Origin: Arthrobacter cavernae
GTDB lineage: Bacteria > Actinomycetota > Actinomycetes > Actinomycetales > Micrococcaceae
Length of the DNA: 64,000 nt
Direction: 5' to 3'
NCBI RefSeq assembly: GCF_017368795.1
Contig: NZ_JAFNLL010000002.1
Coordinates: forward strand, 124,001-188,000
Below are positions 51,999 through 62,391 of this stretch, in pieces. Within the stretch, counting starts at the first letter, position 1, and every line of letters starts with the position of its first letter. The notes beneath the pieces were generated by a model. The model saw nothing but the letters and a program-made list of their open reading frames with translations, did no database searches and was not told the origin of the DNA. Both the position numbers and the translations under genes were made by a program.

Positions 51999-52778
51999 GG
52001 GCGCTTCAGTGCAGCTGGACAGGGTAACCAGCAAGGCAATCAACAGGCCGACATGTCCTCCACCTTCAGGAACCTGTGCCGGTCCTCGCCGTGGAAATGG
52101 ACGAGCCTGAGGTTCGAATACCTCGACCGTCCAGGCACCGGCGCCGACATGGTGCGCGCCTGGCTGCGCCGGCCCGGGGCCCTCAGGCTGGAGACGCCGG
52201 ACGGACTCCTCCTCCACAGCACCACGGGCATCAACGATTCCCGCGACGGCCTCTACATCAGCGCCACGCGAAAATCCTGGCTGCTGCCCGCCCATCTGGT
52301 GACGCCGGTGTACGACGGCGCAGGCCTGGTCCGGCGCCGTCCGGAAGCCGCCTACGGCGAACCGTCGTTCGGCAACAGCAGGCTGGCCGCCGCCCTGGAT
52401 CCCGTGGAGCTGGCCGGAAACGCCCCCGTGCCCATGGAATTCCCCGACTCCAATCCCGTGGACGTGGACGAGATCAGGGAAGTGGAGCACGAGGGCCGGA
52501 TGGCGCTTGAAGCCATCGTCCGGCCGGGGCGCAACTACGCACCGGCGGATCCGGCCGATCCGCTGGCCCATCCGGGCCGCACCCTGATCCGCGTCGACGC
52601 CGGCACCGGCGTCTGCGTCGCCAGCCAGTCCCTCGACGGCGACAGTTCGGGGACGGGTCACTGGATGAAGATCCTCGCCGTCGACGAGTACATGCTCGAC
52701 GACCTGTTCCTGGCCGAGTCCATGAACCTCACGGACGTGCGCCGCCACATATCCTGGGACATCGGCCCGGTCGCCTGA
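51996..52778 (+). CDS. Hypothetical protein
   Basis: A 260-residue soluble protein with no signal peptide or membrane segment and no motif I recognise. The N-terminus is Gln/Asn-rich (QGNQQGNQQ). The rest is rich in charged residues and has SLRFEYLDRPGTGADMVRAW, then RRPEAAYGEPSF, IREVEHEGRMALEAIV and RTLIRVDAGTGVCVASQSLDGD. The last pieces resemble the lipoprotein-fold outer beta strands of LolA-like proteins, but this is weak. Codon use is like that of its neighbours. It stands between the prepilin peptidase (divergent) and a GNAT gene. It is likely real because of its leaderless promoter and unbroken, GC3-biased frame. Confidence 0.75.
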   Translation: MGRFSAAGQGNQQGNQQADMSSTFRNLCRSSPWKWTSLRFEYLDRPGTGADMVRAWLRRPGALRLETPDGLLLHSTTGINDSRDGLYISATRKSWLLPAHLVTPVYDGAGLVRRRPEAAYGEPSFGNSRLAAALDPVELAGNAPVPMEFPDSNPVDVDEIREVEHEGRMALEAIVRPGRNYAPADPADPLAHPGRTLIRVDAGTGVCVASQSLDGDSSGTGHWMKILAVDEYMLDDLFLAESMNLTDVRRHISWDIGPVA

Positions 52779-52812
52779 TCGCTGCCCGGCGCCGCGGGCG
52801 CGTGGAAGCGGC

Positions 52813-52827
52813 TAGGCTTCTCGGATG
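52813..52827 (+). promoter_or_regulatory. Leaderless promoter of the GNAT gene
   Basis: TAGGCT (52813-52818), six bases, then the ATG at 52825. Confidence 0.6.
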
Positions 52828-53472
52828 ACCTCGCTCACCGCCCTCTGGCCCCCGTTTGGACTCACGCTGACCACGCCCCGCCTGGTGCTCCGGACGATCC
52901 GCGACGAGGAAATCCCGGCAGCCGTGGAGGCAGCCCGGAGCGGCATCCACGACGCCGGCCGCTCGCCGTTCAGCAACCCATGGACAGAGCTGCCCGCCGA
53001 GGAACTGGGCCCCAACATGGCGCGCTGGTATTGGAAGTGCCGTGCGGGAATGTCGCCGGAATCCTGGACGCTGCTCCTGGGCATCTGGCACAACGATGAG
53101 TTCATCGGCTGCCAGGACGTCGAGGCCAAGAATTTCAACGCACTCAAGACGGTCAACACCGGTTCCTGGCTCAAGCAGTCCGCTCAGGGCCGCGGCCTAG
53201 GCAAAGAGATGCGCGCCGCCGTCGTCAGCTATGCCTTCGACCACCTGAAAGCGGACGTCGCCGAATCCGAAGCCGCCGCCTGGAACGAACGGTCCCTCCG
53301 CGTCTCCCGTTCCCTCGGCTACGAGCTCAACGGCGTCTACCGCACCAGCTGGGGCCCCAAAACAGAAGCAGTCCAGCGCGTCCGCCTCACCCCCGAATCC
53401 TTCAAACGCCCCGACTGGACCCTTCAGGTAGAAGGCCACGTAGAGTTCGCCAGGTTCCTGGGGATCCAGTAG
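52825..53472 (+). CDS. GNAT-family N-acetyltransferase (RimJ/RimL type)
   Basis: A 215-residue acetyltransferase. It opens LTTPRLVLRTIRDEEIPAAVEAA, as in RimJ/RimL proteins, and has the acetyl-CoA loop QSAQGRGLGKEMRAAV followed by SEAAAWNERSLRVSRSLGYE. The substrate (protein N-terminus, drug or amino acid) cannot be told. The leaderless ATG is clear. Copy C of the 121-bp element starts 18 bases after the stop. Confidence 0.9.
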   Translation: MTSLTALWPPFGLTLTTPRLVLRTIRDEEIPAAVEAARSGIHDAGRSPFSNPWTELPAEELGPNMARWYWKCRAGMSPESWTLLLGIWHNDEFIGCQDVEAKNFNALKTVNTGSWLKQSAQGRGLGKEMRAAVVSYAFDHLKADVAESEAAAWNERSLRVSRSLGYELNGVYRTSWGPKTEAVQRVRLTPESFKRPDWTLQVEGHVEFARFLGIQ

Positions 53473-53490
53473 CCTAGCCGTGGTTTGGTC

Positions 53491-53612
53491 CGTCAGGCAC
53501 CGGCCCTTCGCCGTCGCTTAGACACGACGCATAAGGGCTCCGTCGGTCGCTGAGCGACCTCTGGGCCCGATGCGCCGCGATGCGCTCCTACGCGAAGAGC
53601 CGCCGCCTGACG
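53491..53612 (+). repeat. 3'-UTR structured element, copy C
   Basis: Copy C of the family seen at 8866 and 9191. The core runs TTCGCCGTCGCTTAGACAC, GGTCGCTGAGCGACC, then GCGATGCGCTCCTACGCGAA. Arms 53491-53511 and 53592-53612 are complementary at 18 of 21 positions. It starts 18 bases after the GNAT stop codon and has its orientation. Confidence 0.85.
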
Positions 53613-53693
53613 TGTGCGCCGGTCAGCCTTCCGGCAGCGTGCGTAAAAGCGCGGAACGAGCTAGCACGCAGAGGAAGGGTGACCGGCGCACAC
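53612..53693. terminator. Large hairpin downstream of phoH
   Basis: GTGTGCGCCGGTCA (53612-53625) pairs exactly with 53680-53693. Inner stems are CCTTCC/GGAAGG and GCGTGC/GCACGC around a loop of about 20 bases. It begins 11 bases beyond the phoH stop and adjoins element C. Confidence 0.75.
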
Positions 53694-53704
53694 ACCGCAA
53701 GGGA

Positions 53705-55099
53705 TTAGATCTCCGCCCCCTCCAGCAGTTCCGTCACCAAGGCTGCGATCGGCGAACGTTCGGAGCGGGTCAGGGTGATGTGGCCGAACAGAGGGTGTCC
53801 CTTGAGGGTCTCGACGACGGCGGCGACGCCGTCGTGCCGGCCGACGCGCAGGTTGTCGCGCTGGGCGACGTCGTGGGTCAGCACGATCTTGGAGTTCTGC
53901 CCGATGCGGCTCATGACGGTCAGCAGGACGTTCTTCTCCAAGGACTGGGCCTCGTCAACGATCACGAAGGCGTCATGCAGGGAGCGGCCGCGGATGTGCG
54001 TGAGCGGCATGACCTCGAGCATGCCCCGGTCCATGACTTCTTCAACCACCTCCTGGCTGACCAGTGCGCCCAAGGTGTCAAAGACGGCCTGGGCCCAGGG
54101 GTTCATCTTCTCGGCTTCGGAGCCGGGCAGGTAGCCGAGCTCCTGGCCGCCCACGGCGAACAGCGGGCGGAACACGATGACCTTGCGGTGTTCGCGGCGC
54201 TCCAGCACGGCTTCAAGGCCCGCACAGAGGGCGAGCGCGGACTTTCCCGTACCGGCCCGGCCGCCGATGGACACGATGCCCACGGCCGGGTCCATCAGCA
54301 GGTCGATGGCGAGCCGCTGTTCCGCGGAGCGTCCGTGCAGCCCGAAGACATCGCGGTCCCCCTTGACGAGCCGGACCTGCTTGTCGGCGCCCACACGGCC
54401 CAGGGCGGAGCCGCGGTTGGACAGCAGCACCAGGCCGGTGTTGACGGGAAGTTCGGCAGCCGCCGGGATGAAGACCGGTTCGTGGCCGTAAAGGGTGGTG
54501 ATTTCCTCCTCGTTGGCCTCCACCTCGGCAATGCCGGTCCAACCCGAGTCCCTGACCAGTTCGTTGCGGTATTCGTCCGCATGCAGTCCCATGGCCGAGG
54601 CCTTGACGCGCATGGGCAGGTCCTTGGACACCACCGTGACGTTGTGGCCGTCGTTGGCCAGGTTCTTGGCGACGGCCAAGATGCGGCTGTCGTTGTCGCC
54701 GCCGCGGAACCCGGCAGGCAGGACCTCGGGCGAGATGTGGTTCATCTCGACGCGGAGGTGACCACCGTCGTTGCCGAGGGGAATGGGATGGTCGAGGCCG
54801 CCATGTTCGATCCTCAGGTCATCCAGGAGGCGGAGTGCCTTGCGGGCAAAGTAGCCCAGTTCCGGATCATGGCGCTTGCCTTCCAGTTCGGTAATGACCA
54901 CGATCGGCACAATGACCTCGTGCTCGGCGAAGTGCAGCAGCGCATGCGGGTCCGAAAGCAAAACGGACGTGTCGATCACGTAGCTGCGGCTCGCAGCGGA
55001 CGGTGCCGTCCGTGCCCCTTTGGAGGCCCGCTTGGTGTGAGAGGTAGCTGAACTTCCCTCGTCTGAAACGACAACGGGCAATTGCTCGGAAATAGCCAC
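53705..55099 (-). CDS. PhoH-family protein with N-terminal PIN domain (PhoH2/YlaK type)
   Basis: A 464-residue protein. An N-terminal PIN-like RNase domain ([15 protein letters not shown], about residues 40-190, with conserved acidic residues including [15 protein letters not shown] and [12 protein letters not shown]) is fused to a PhoH ATPase ([26 protein letters not shown]). PhoH2 proteins of this build act as RNA helicase-nucleases in mycobacteria. GGAG precedes the GTG at 55099. It is not in an operon; a large hairpin follows it. A 248-base gap separates it from uppS and has no recognised gene. Confidence 0.93.
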   Translation of the reverse strand: MAISEQLPVVVSDEGSSATSHTKRASKGARTAPSAASRSYVIDTSVLLSDPHALLHFAEHEVIVPIVVITELEGKRHDPELGYFARKALRLLDDLRIEHGGLDHPIPLGNDGGHLRVEMNHISPEVLPAGFRGGDNDSRILAVAKNLANDGHNVTVVSKDLPMRVKASAMGLHADEYRNELVRDSGWTGIAEVEANEEEITTLYGHEPVFIPAAAELPVNTGLVLLSNRGSALGRVGADKQVRLVKGDRDVFGLHGRSAEQRLAIDLLMDPAVGIVSIGGRAGTGKSALALCAGLEAVLERREHRKVIVFRPLFAVGGQELGYLPGSEAEKMNPWAQAVFDTLGALVSQEVVEEVMDRGMLEVMPLTHIRGRSLHDAFVIVDEAQSLEKNVLLTVMSRIGQNSKIVLTHDVAQRDNLRVGRHDGVAAVVETLKGHPLFGHITLTRSERSPIAALVTELLEGAEI

Positions 55100-55347
55100 A
55101 TCGACTCCAGCCCCGGGCGGTCGCCCGGCTCAATGGTGAGGCGGTTCGGCCGGAAGGCCGGGCGTGGCCTCCCTGGTATTCGGTGCGAAAATCCGCTCCA
55201 TCTACTGGCCTCCCCGATCAGCGGGCGGTTTGCCTGCTAATGGGATTAACGTATTCCTGCGCGGTTACATTTCCGCGTAGGCGCGGCGGCCTGTCTTGTA
55301 TCGAAGAGGTGAATTCCGCGTTAACGGGATTTCACAGGTCACGCGAG

Positions 55348-56121
55348 CTACGCGCCGAAGCGCCGCTGACGGCCGGCATAGTCGCGCAGGGCCCTCAGGA
55401 AGTCGACCTTGCGGAAGGCCGGCCACAGCGCTTCGCAGAAGTAGAACTCGCTGTAGGCGCTTTGCCACATGAGGAAGCCGGAGAGCCGCTGCTCCCCCGA
55501 GGTCCGGATGACCAGTTCGGGATCGGGCTGCCCGCGGGTGTAGAGGAACCGGGAGATGTCGTCCACGGACAAAGCATCGGCGACCTCGGCCATGCCGCGG
55601 CCCTCGGCGGCGGCCTCGTGCAGGAGTTCCCGGACGGCGTCGACGATTTCCCGCCGGCCACCATACCCGACGGCGACATTCACGTGGATCTTTTCCTGGA
55701 TGGGCGTCCGGGCGGTCAGTTTGTTCAGCCGCTCGGCGAGGTAGTCGGGCAGGAGTTCCGGGGCGCCCATGGCGTGGACGGAAATGTTCTCGTCCTCGTC
55801 CAGGCGGTCCATGGTGTTGGCGATGATCCCCATGAGCAAGTCCAGTTCCTCGCCGGAGCGGCTCATGTTGTCCGTGGACAGCATGTACAACGTGACTACT
55901 TTGACGCCCAGTTCCTGGCACCAGCCCAGGAACTCGTGGATCTTGTCCGCGCCGGCCTGGTGGCCCTGGCTGGTGGGGGCGTTGAACTGCCTCGCCCAGC
56001 GGCGGTTGCCGTCAACCATGACGCCGATATGCCGCGGAATCCGCTCCGGATCAAGCGAGCGGGCCAGCCTGCGTTCGTAGAAGCCGTAGAGGAAACCGGG
56101 AAGTTCCATCCGGATGCTCAC
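55348..56121 (-). CDS. uppS: Isoprenyl transferase (undecaprenyl/decaprenyl diphosphate synthase)
   Basis: A 257-residue cis-prenyltransferase that makes the polyprenyl diphosphate carrier for peptidoglycan and wall polymers. HIGVMVDGNRRWA contains the catalytic aspartate and basic diphosphate-binding residues; further family segments include TLYMLSTDNMSR and DPELVIRTSGEQRLSGF. GTG at 56121 has AAGGAA five bases upstream, deciding the start. It is divergent from hemolysin III, as in many Actinobacteria. It links to ispE and to the window's glycosyltransferases. Confidence 0.96.
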   Translation of the reverse strand: MSIRMELPGFLYGFYERRLARSLDPERIPRHIGVMVDGNRRWARQFNAPTSQGHQAGADKIHEFLGWCQELGVKVVTLYMLSTDNMSRSGEELDLLMGIIANTMDRLDEDENISVHAMGAPELLPDYLAERLNKLTARTPIQEKIHVNVAVGYGGRREIVDAVRELLHEAAAEGRGMAEVADALSVDDISRFLYTRGQPDPELVIRTSGEQRLSGFLMWQSAYSEFYFCEALWPAFRKVDFLRALRDYAGRQRRFGA

Positions 56122-56322
56122 CTGACTTCCTTTGAGTTGACGACGGCGGTGCGCGGCCGGCCGCGGGCCGGGCTGCGGCCGCACGCGGCTGCTTTCAGCG
56201 GCGGCCGTGGTGCCGCAGCTGCATGTTCTAGGCTACCTGCCGAAGCTGGGCGCTCGGTGCAGGGACTGTCGCAGGGCAGGCAAGGAAATCGCTACTCAAA
56301 AGTAACTTACCGATCCGTAGCT

Positions 56323-56337
56323 TACTCTTTAACAATG
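56323..56337 (+). promoter_or_regulatory. Leaderless promoter of the hemolysin III gene
   Basis: TACTCT (56323-56328), six bases, then the ATG at 56335. Two imperfect direct repeats, GTAACTTAC and GTAGCTTAC, lie 15 bases apart at 56302 and 56317. Confidence 0.6.
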
Positions 56338-56976
56338 GCCGAACTGCTCACCACCAAGCCCACCTGGCGCGGATGGATCCACGCCGTGGCCGCCCCGTTC
56401 GCTGTCGCCGCAGGCATCGTCCTGGTGGCCCTGGCTCCCACAACTGACCGGAAAATCGCGTCCATTGTCTACGCCGTGACGGGCGTGCTCCTCTTTGGTG
56501 TCAGCGCCGTCTACCACCGCGGCAACTGGTCCCCGCCGCTCAGGATGCTGCTCAAGCGCCTGGACCACACCAACATCATGCTGGTCATTGCCGGCAGCTA
56601 CACGCCGCTGGCCTGGTCACTGCTGGAGCGCCCGCAGGCCGTACTCCTGCTGTGGGTGATCTGGTCCGGGGCCATCCTGGGTGTGCTCTTCCGGGTGCTC
56701 TGGACCGGGGCCCCACGGTGGCTCTATGTGCCGATCTATGTGGCCCTGGGCTGCGGGGCCCTGTTCTACCTGCCCCAGTTCTTCGCGGCCAACGCCGCCG
56801 CCGCGGCCCTCATCTGCATAGGCGGCGCCCTCTACATCGCCGGGGCAGTGCTCTACGGCATCAAGAAGCCCAACTTCAGCGTCCGGAACTTCGGCTTCCA
56901 TGAGCTCTTCCACGCCTTCACGGTGCTCGCCTTCGCCGCGCACTTCACCGCCATCATGATGGCGGTGCTCAGCTAA
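56335..56976 (+). CDS. Hemolysin III/PAQR-family membrane protein
   Basis: A 213-residue protein with seven membrane segments. SAVYHRGNW carries the conserved histidine of the HlyIII/YqfA family, LKRLDHTNIMLVIAGSYTPLAW the second, and FGFHELFHAFTVLAF the third, a likely metal site. True haemolytic activity is doubtful for the family. The ATG is leaderless. The gene converges on the DUF255 gene (18 bases between stops). Confidence 0.92.
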   Translation: MAELLTTKPTWRGWIHAVAAPFAVAAGIVLVALAPTTDRKIASIVYAVTGVLLFGVSAVYHRGNWSPPLRMLLKRLDHTNIMLVIAGSYTPLAWSLLERPQAVLLLWVIWSGAILGVLFRVLWTGAPRWLYVPIYVALGCGALFYLPQFFAANAAAAALICIGGALYIAGAVLYGIKKPNFSVRNFGFHELFHAFTVLAFAAHFTAIMMAVLS

Positions 56977-56994
56977 CAGCCCGCGCAGGCGCTG

Positions 56995-59190
<2,196 letters not shown>

Positions 59191-59209
59191 GCTGTTGCTT
59201 GCTCCGGTG

Positions 59210-59494
59210 TCAGCGGGCCCCGGGTGCGGCATCGCCGTCGGCTTCTGTGGGGGCGTCGCCGGCCTCTGCGGCTTCGGCGGCCAAACGGGCTTCCTCCACC
59301 TGGCCGCGGTAGCGGACACGGCGGATGCGGCGGACCATGTCCACGATCAGCAGCGTGGTCAGCACCACGATGAAGGCCGTCAGAACGAAGCCCCAGGTAC
59401 CCGGTGTCACCTGGTCTTCGGACAGACCGGGGCGCAGCGACGGCGTCGGGGAAGGCGTCGGGGTCGTGGCCAGGGTGAGGAGCAAATGGTGCAC
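59210..59494 (-). CDS. Small single-pass membrane protein
   Basis: A 94-residue protein. A polar N-terminus precedes one membrane segment (about residues 35-55, [20 protein letters not shown]), followed by an [11 protein letters not shown] basic stop-transfer patch and an Ala/Glu-rich coiled tail. AAGG is nine bases before the GTG. Small membrane proteins of this kind are usually found between mca and the thioredoxin-domain gene. Function unknown. Confidence 0.85.
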   Translation of the reverse strand: MHHLLLTLATTPTPSPTPSLRPGLSEDQVTPGTWGFVLTAFIVVLTTLLIVDMVRRIRRVRYRGQVEEARLAAEAAEAGDAPTEADGDAAPGAR

Positions 59495-59548
59495 GGTTCA
59501 AACCTTCTGTGGGAGCTGATTCCTGCCGGTTTGCTTCCGCGGCAAGGG

Positions 59549-59574
59549 GCCGGGCCGCAACTGGACGGCCCGGC
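59549..59574. terminator. Stem-loop between mca and the small membrane protein gene
   Basis: GCCGGGCCG, eight bases, then its exact complement. There is no T run, so termination strength is uncertain. Confidence 0.45.
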
Positions 59575-59607
59575 GACTTCTACGAGCGATAGAAGCAGCC
59601 GGCACTC

Positions 59608-60513
59608 CTATCTTATCCCCGCGAAGAGGTCCTTTTCAGGCAGCTCGGACGGGACGTTGGAGTGGACCAGCGTATAGTCCTCCCAGGGCCAGGCCCTGCG
59701 CTGCATCGACGGGGACACTGCGAAGAAAAAGCCCAGCGGATCGATCTGCGTGCGGTGCGCCCGGAGGGCGTCGTCGCGGGCTTCGAAGAAGTCCCCGCAG
59801 TCAATCTGGGTGGTGGTCCGGTTAGCCGTTGCCGGCGGGGTGTGGCCCTCGGCGTCAGCCTCAAGCCAGGCCGCCAGACGCTCCGCGTACGGCGACTGCA
59901 GCCCGGCTTCCTCCAACGCGAAGTGCAGGGCCCGGAAGCGTTCCGGGCTGAAGGCGCGGTCGTAGTACAGCTTGCCGGGCACCCAGGCTTCCCCGGTGCC
60001 GGGGTAACGCTCCGGATCGCCGGCGGCATGGAACGCCTCCACGGCAACCTTGTGGGCCATGATGTGGTCCGGGTGCGGGTAGCCGCCGTTTTCGTCGTAG
60101 CTGATGATCACGTGGGGTTTGAAGTCGCGGACCAGGCGGACCAGCGGCGCCGCGGCGCGTTCCAGCGGCTGCAGCGCGAAGCAGCCGGCCGGCAGCGGCG
60201 GCATGGGGTCGCCGTCGGGCAATCCTGAATCCACAAAGCCCAGCCACTGCTGGCGGATCCCCAGCACGGCGGCGGCATTGTCCATCTCCAGGCGGCGGGC
60301 GCCTGCCATGTCCCGCTTGGGATGCGGGGCATCCTCCATGGCCGGGTTCTGGATGTCCCCGCGGGAGCCATCCGTGCACGTGGCGACCATGACCTCCACG
60401 CCCGCAGCGGCATACATTGCCATGGTTGCAGCGCCCTTGCTGGACTCGTCGTCAGGGTGTGCGTGGACGGCAAGCAACCGCAGCTGCTGGGCGGGGCTGG
60501 TGGACGCAGTCAC
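59608..60513 (-). CDS. mca: Mycothiol S-conjugate amidase
   Basis: A 301-residue zinc amidase that cleaves mycothiol conjugates, releasing mercapturic acids for export, so it detoxifies electrophiles and some antibiotics. The zinc motif AVHAHPDDESSKG, the later YDENGGYPHPDHIMAH and length match Mca rather than the shorter MshB. GTG at 60513 has AGAGGAG upstream. It indicates a mycothiol-based redox system. It is divergent from the DUF4307 gene, an arrangement conserved in Actinobacteria. Confidence 0.96.
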   Translation of the reverse strand: MTASTSPAQQLRLLAVHAHPDDESSKGAATMAMYAAAGVEVMVATCTDGSRGDIQNPAMEDAPHPKRDMAGARRLEMDNAAAVLGIRQQWLGFVDSGLPDGDPMPPLPAGCFALQPLERAAAPLVRLVRDFKPHVIISYDENGGYPHPDHIMAHKVAVEAFHAAGDPERYPGTGEAWVPGKLYYDRAFSPERFRALHFALEEAGLQSPYAERLAAWLEADAEGHTPPATANRTTTQIDCGDFFEARDDALRAHRTQIDPLGFFFAVSPSMQRRAWPWEDYTLVHSNVPSELPEKDLFAGIR

Positions 60514-60576
60514 GGGACGGCTCCTCTTTCATCGGGCAGTTCATGGGCGGTGCAACTGGAGGGCCGGGATCCGAAC

Positions 60577-60591
60577 TAAACTGGATGGGTG
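60577..60591 (+). promoter_or_regulatory. Leaderless promoter of the DUF4307 gene
   Basis: TAAACT, six bases, then the GTG at 60589. Confidence 0.6.
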
Positions 60592-61047
60592 ACTTCCGAG
60601 GACCCATCGGCCACCGCGCTGCCGGCAACTACCAGCCTAGCCAATCGCTACGGCGGCCAAAAGCGCGCCCTGGGCGGCAAGACCAAACGCAACATCGTCA
60701 TCGCCGCCCTGGTGCTGGCCATGGCCTTCATGGCCTGGATCGCCACGTCGTCCGCTCAGGCACCGGTGACCTTCAAGGACATCGGCTACAGCACCGTGGA
60801 TGAGACCCAGGCCGAGGTGGACTACCAGGTCACCAAGTACCCGGGATCCACGGCCAAGTGCGCCATCAAGGCGATGGATTCGAAGTTCGCGGTGGTGGGC
60901 TGGAAGGTTGTTGAGATCGGCCCGAACGATCCCAAGGCAGGTGCCGACGGCGGCAGCACCACCGCCCAGCGCACCGTTCTGCAGACCGAGTCCGCGGCCG
61001 TGTCCGGCGTCGTGGACAGCTGCTGGATTGTGGACAGCGGTAAATGA
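60589..61047 (+). CDS. DUF4307 family membrane-anchored protein
   Basis: A 152-residue protein: about 32 cytoplasmic residues, one membrane segment (about 35-55, NIVIAALVLAMAFMAWIATS) and an extracellular beta-rich domain with two cysteines (AKCAIKAM and DSCWIVDSG). No enzymatic motif. The family is found between mca and greA in Actinobacteria. The leaderless GTG is clear. Confidence 0.9.
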   Translation: MTSEDPSATALPATTSLANRYGGQKRALGGKTKRNIVIAALVLAMAFMAWIATSSAQAPVTFKDIGYSTVDETQAEVDYQVTKYPGSTAKCAIKAMDSKFAVVGWKVVEIGPNDPKAGADGGSTTAQRTVLQTESAAVSGVVDSCWIVDSGK

Positions 61048-61075
61048 CAATCACGTGAGCCATGTCTCAGCCAGC

Positions 61076-61104
61076 TTGGGTTTGTCCATAGGAATGACTA
61101 CACT
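61076..61104 (+). promoter_or_regulatory. Promoter of greA
   Basis: TTGGGT (61076-61081), a 17-base spacer, then TACACT (61099-61104). It gives a leader of about 90 bases before greA. Confidence 0.6.
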
Positions 61105-61119
61105 GGATCAAAACCTTCA

Positions 61120-61167
61120 CCCCGCTAAGTTGGTTACTGAGTTCCACGAGTGGCCACCTCGGCGGGG
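61120..61167 (+). promoter_or_regulatory. Stem-loop in the greA leader
   Basis: CCCCGC and GCGGGG bracket 36 bases, followed by TCTTTGCTT. It could be a weak terminator or attenuator between the greA promoter and gene. Confidence 0.4.
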
Positions 61168-61199
61168 TCTTTGCTTGTCAGATCCATAAGGAGAAATCC

Positions 61200-61694
61200 G
61201 TGTCTACCACCAACAGCGCGCCTGCAGCTTGGCTTACCCAGGAAGCTTTTGACCGCCTGAAGGCAGAGCTGGACCACCTTTCCGGTGCAGGCCGGGCGGA
61301 AATCGTCCAGAAGATCGAAGCCGCACGCCAGGAGGGCGACCTCAAGGAAAACGGTGGCTACCACGCAGCCAAGGAAGAGCAGGGCAAAATCGAGGCCCGC
61401 ATCCGCCAGCTCACCGCGCTCCTCCGCGACGCCCATGTGGGCGAAGCCCCGGCTGACGACGGAATCGTGGAACCCGGCATGCTTGTTGTTGCCCGCATCG
61501 CCGGCGACGAAGAGACCTTCCTGCTCGGCTCCCGCGAAATCGCCGGCAACTCCGACATGGACGTCTTCAGTGAGAAGTCCCCGCTCGGTGCCGCGATCAT
61601 GGGCCACAAGGAGGGCGACAAGCTCAGCTACACCGCCCCCAACGGCAAGGAAATCCCGGTGGAGATCGTTTCCGCCAAGCCGTACGCCGGCTAA
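61200..61694 (+). CDS. greA: Transcription elongation factor GreA
   Basis: A 164-residue factor that rescues backtracked RNA polymerase by stimulating transcript cleavage. The N-terminal coiled coil carries the two acidic tip residues in the ARQEGDLKENGGYHAAKEEQ region. The C-terminal domain (GREIAG-like SREIAGNSDMDVFSEKSPLGAAIMGHKEGD) binds polymerase. AAGGAG precedes the GTG at 61200. Its leader has an attenuator-like hairpin, and a classical terminator follows. Confidence 0.96.
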   Translation: MSTTNSAPAAWLTQEAFDRLKAELDHLSGAGRAEIVQKIEAARQEGDLKENGGYHAAKEEQGKIEARIRQLTALLRDAHVGEAPADDGIVEPGMLVVARIAGDEETFLLGSREIAGNSDMDVFSEKSPLGAAIMGHKEGDKLSYTAPNGKEIPVEIVSAKPYAG

Positions 61695-61709
61695 GCAGCC
61701 TTAAAGCAC

Positions 61710-61750
61710 GACGCCGGCCCTCCCCTTCACGGGGCGGGCCGGCGTTTTTT
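61710..61750. terminator. Terminator after greA
   Basis: CGCCGGCCC pairs with GGGCCGGCG around an inner CCCC/GGGG, followed by TTTTTT. It is the clearest rho-independent terminator in the window and also lies behind the converging rhomboid gene. Confidence 0.93.
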
Positions 61751-61762
61751 GTGTGTCTGGCG

Positions 61763-62377
61763 TCAGTCCGTGGCCCCGCGCTTGGGCCGCAGCACGACAG
61801 CAGCCGTGATGCCACCGACGGCCCCGCCGAGGTGTGCCTGCCAGGAGACGAAGCCCATGACGGTGGGCAGCACGCCGAACAGGATGCTTCCGTAGGCCAT
61901 GAAGAGCACCACGGACAGCAGGATCTGCCACCAGCTCCGGTTGAAGAAGCCGCGGACCAGCAGGAAGGCGAAGAAGCCAAACACCAGACCCGACGCTCCC
62001 ACTGTCACGCCTCCCCCGCCGATCAGCCACACGACGGTCCCGGAGCCCAGCCAGCTGAAGGCCAGAGCGGTGAGGAAGGTGCGCACCCCCGCGAGGAACA
62101 CCAGGAAACCGAAAATGATGAGCGGCAGGGTGTTGGACAGCAGGTGCCCCAGATTGGCGTGGAGCAACGGAAACGTCAGGATGTCCAGGAACCCGTTGAT
62201 GTTCCGCGGCCGCAGCCCGAACGTGCCGTTGAGGCTGTGCTGCATGACGGTGTTCAGGAGCTCGATCACGTACAGCAGGATGACGAAGCCGCCCATGAAG
62301 AGCAGCCCGCCCTTGGCCCGTTCCGCAAGTGCCTCCTTGGCCGTTCCGCTCCCGCTTCCGGGCGTTCCAAGAACCAT
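61763..62377 (-). CDS. Rhomboid-family intramembrane serine protease
   Basis: A 204-residue protein with six membrane segments. The catalytic serine is in GASGLVFGF and the histidine in WQAHLGGAVGG; HANLGHLLSNTLPLIIFG precedes them. Substrates are unknown. GGAGG lies seven bases before the ATG. It begins 14 bases after ilvA on the same strand, so the two probably share a transcript. Confidence 0.93.
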   Translation of the reverse strand: MVLGTPGSGSGTAKEALAERAKGGLLFMGGFVILLYVIELLNTVMQHSLNGTFGLRPRNINGFLDILTFPLLHANLGHLLSNTLPLIIFGFLVFLAGVRTFLTALAFSWLGSGTVVWLIGGGGVTVGASGLVFGFFAFLLVRGFFNRSWWQILLSVVLFMAYGSILFGVLPTVMGFVSWQAHLGGAVGGITAAVVLRPKRGATD

Positions 62378-62391
62378 TGGCCAGCCTCCTG

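Noticed and set aside
55183..56976. A 597-codon open frame ending in hemolysin III
   Set aside because: Most of it is antisense to uppS. Family homology and the promoter place the start at 56335.
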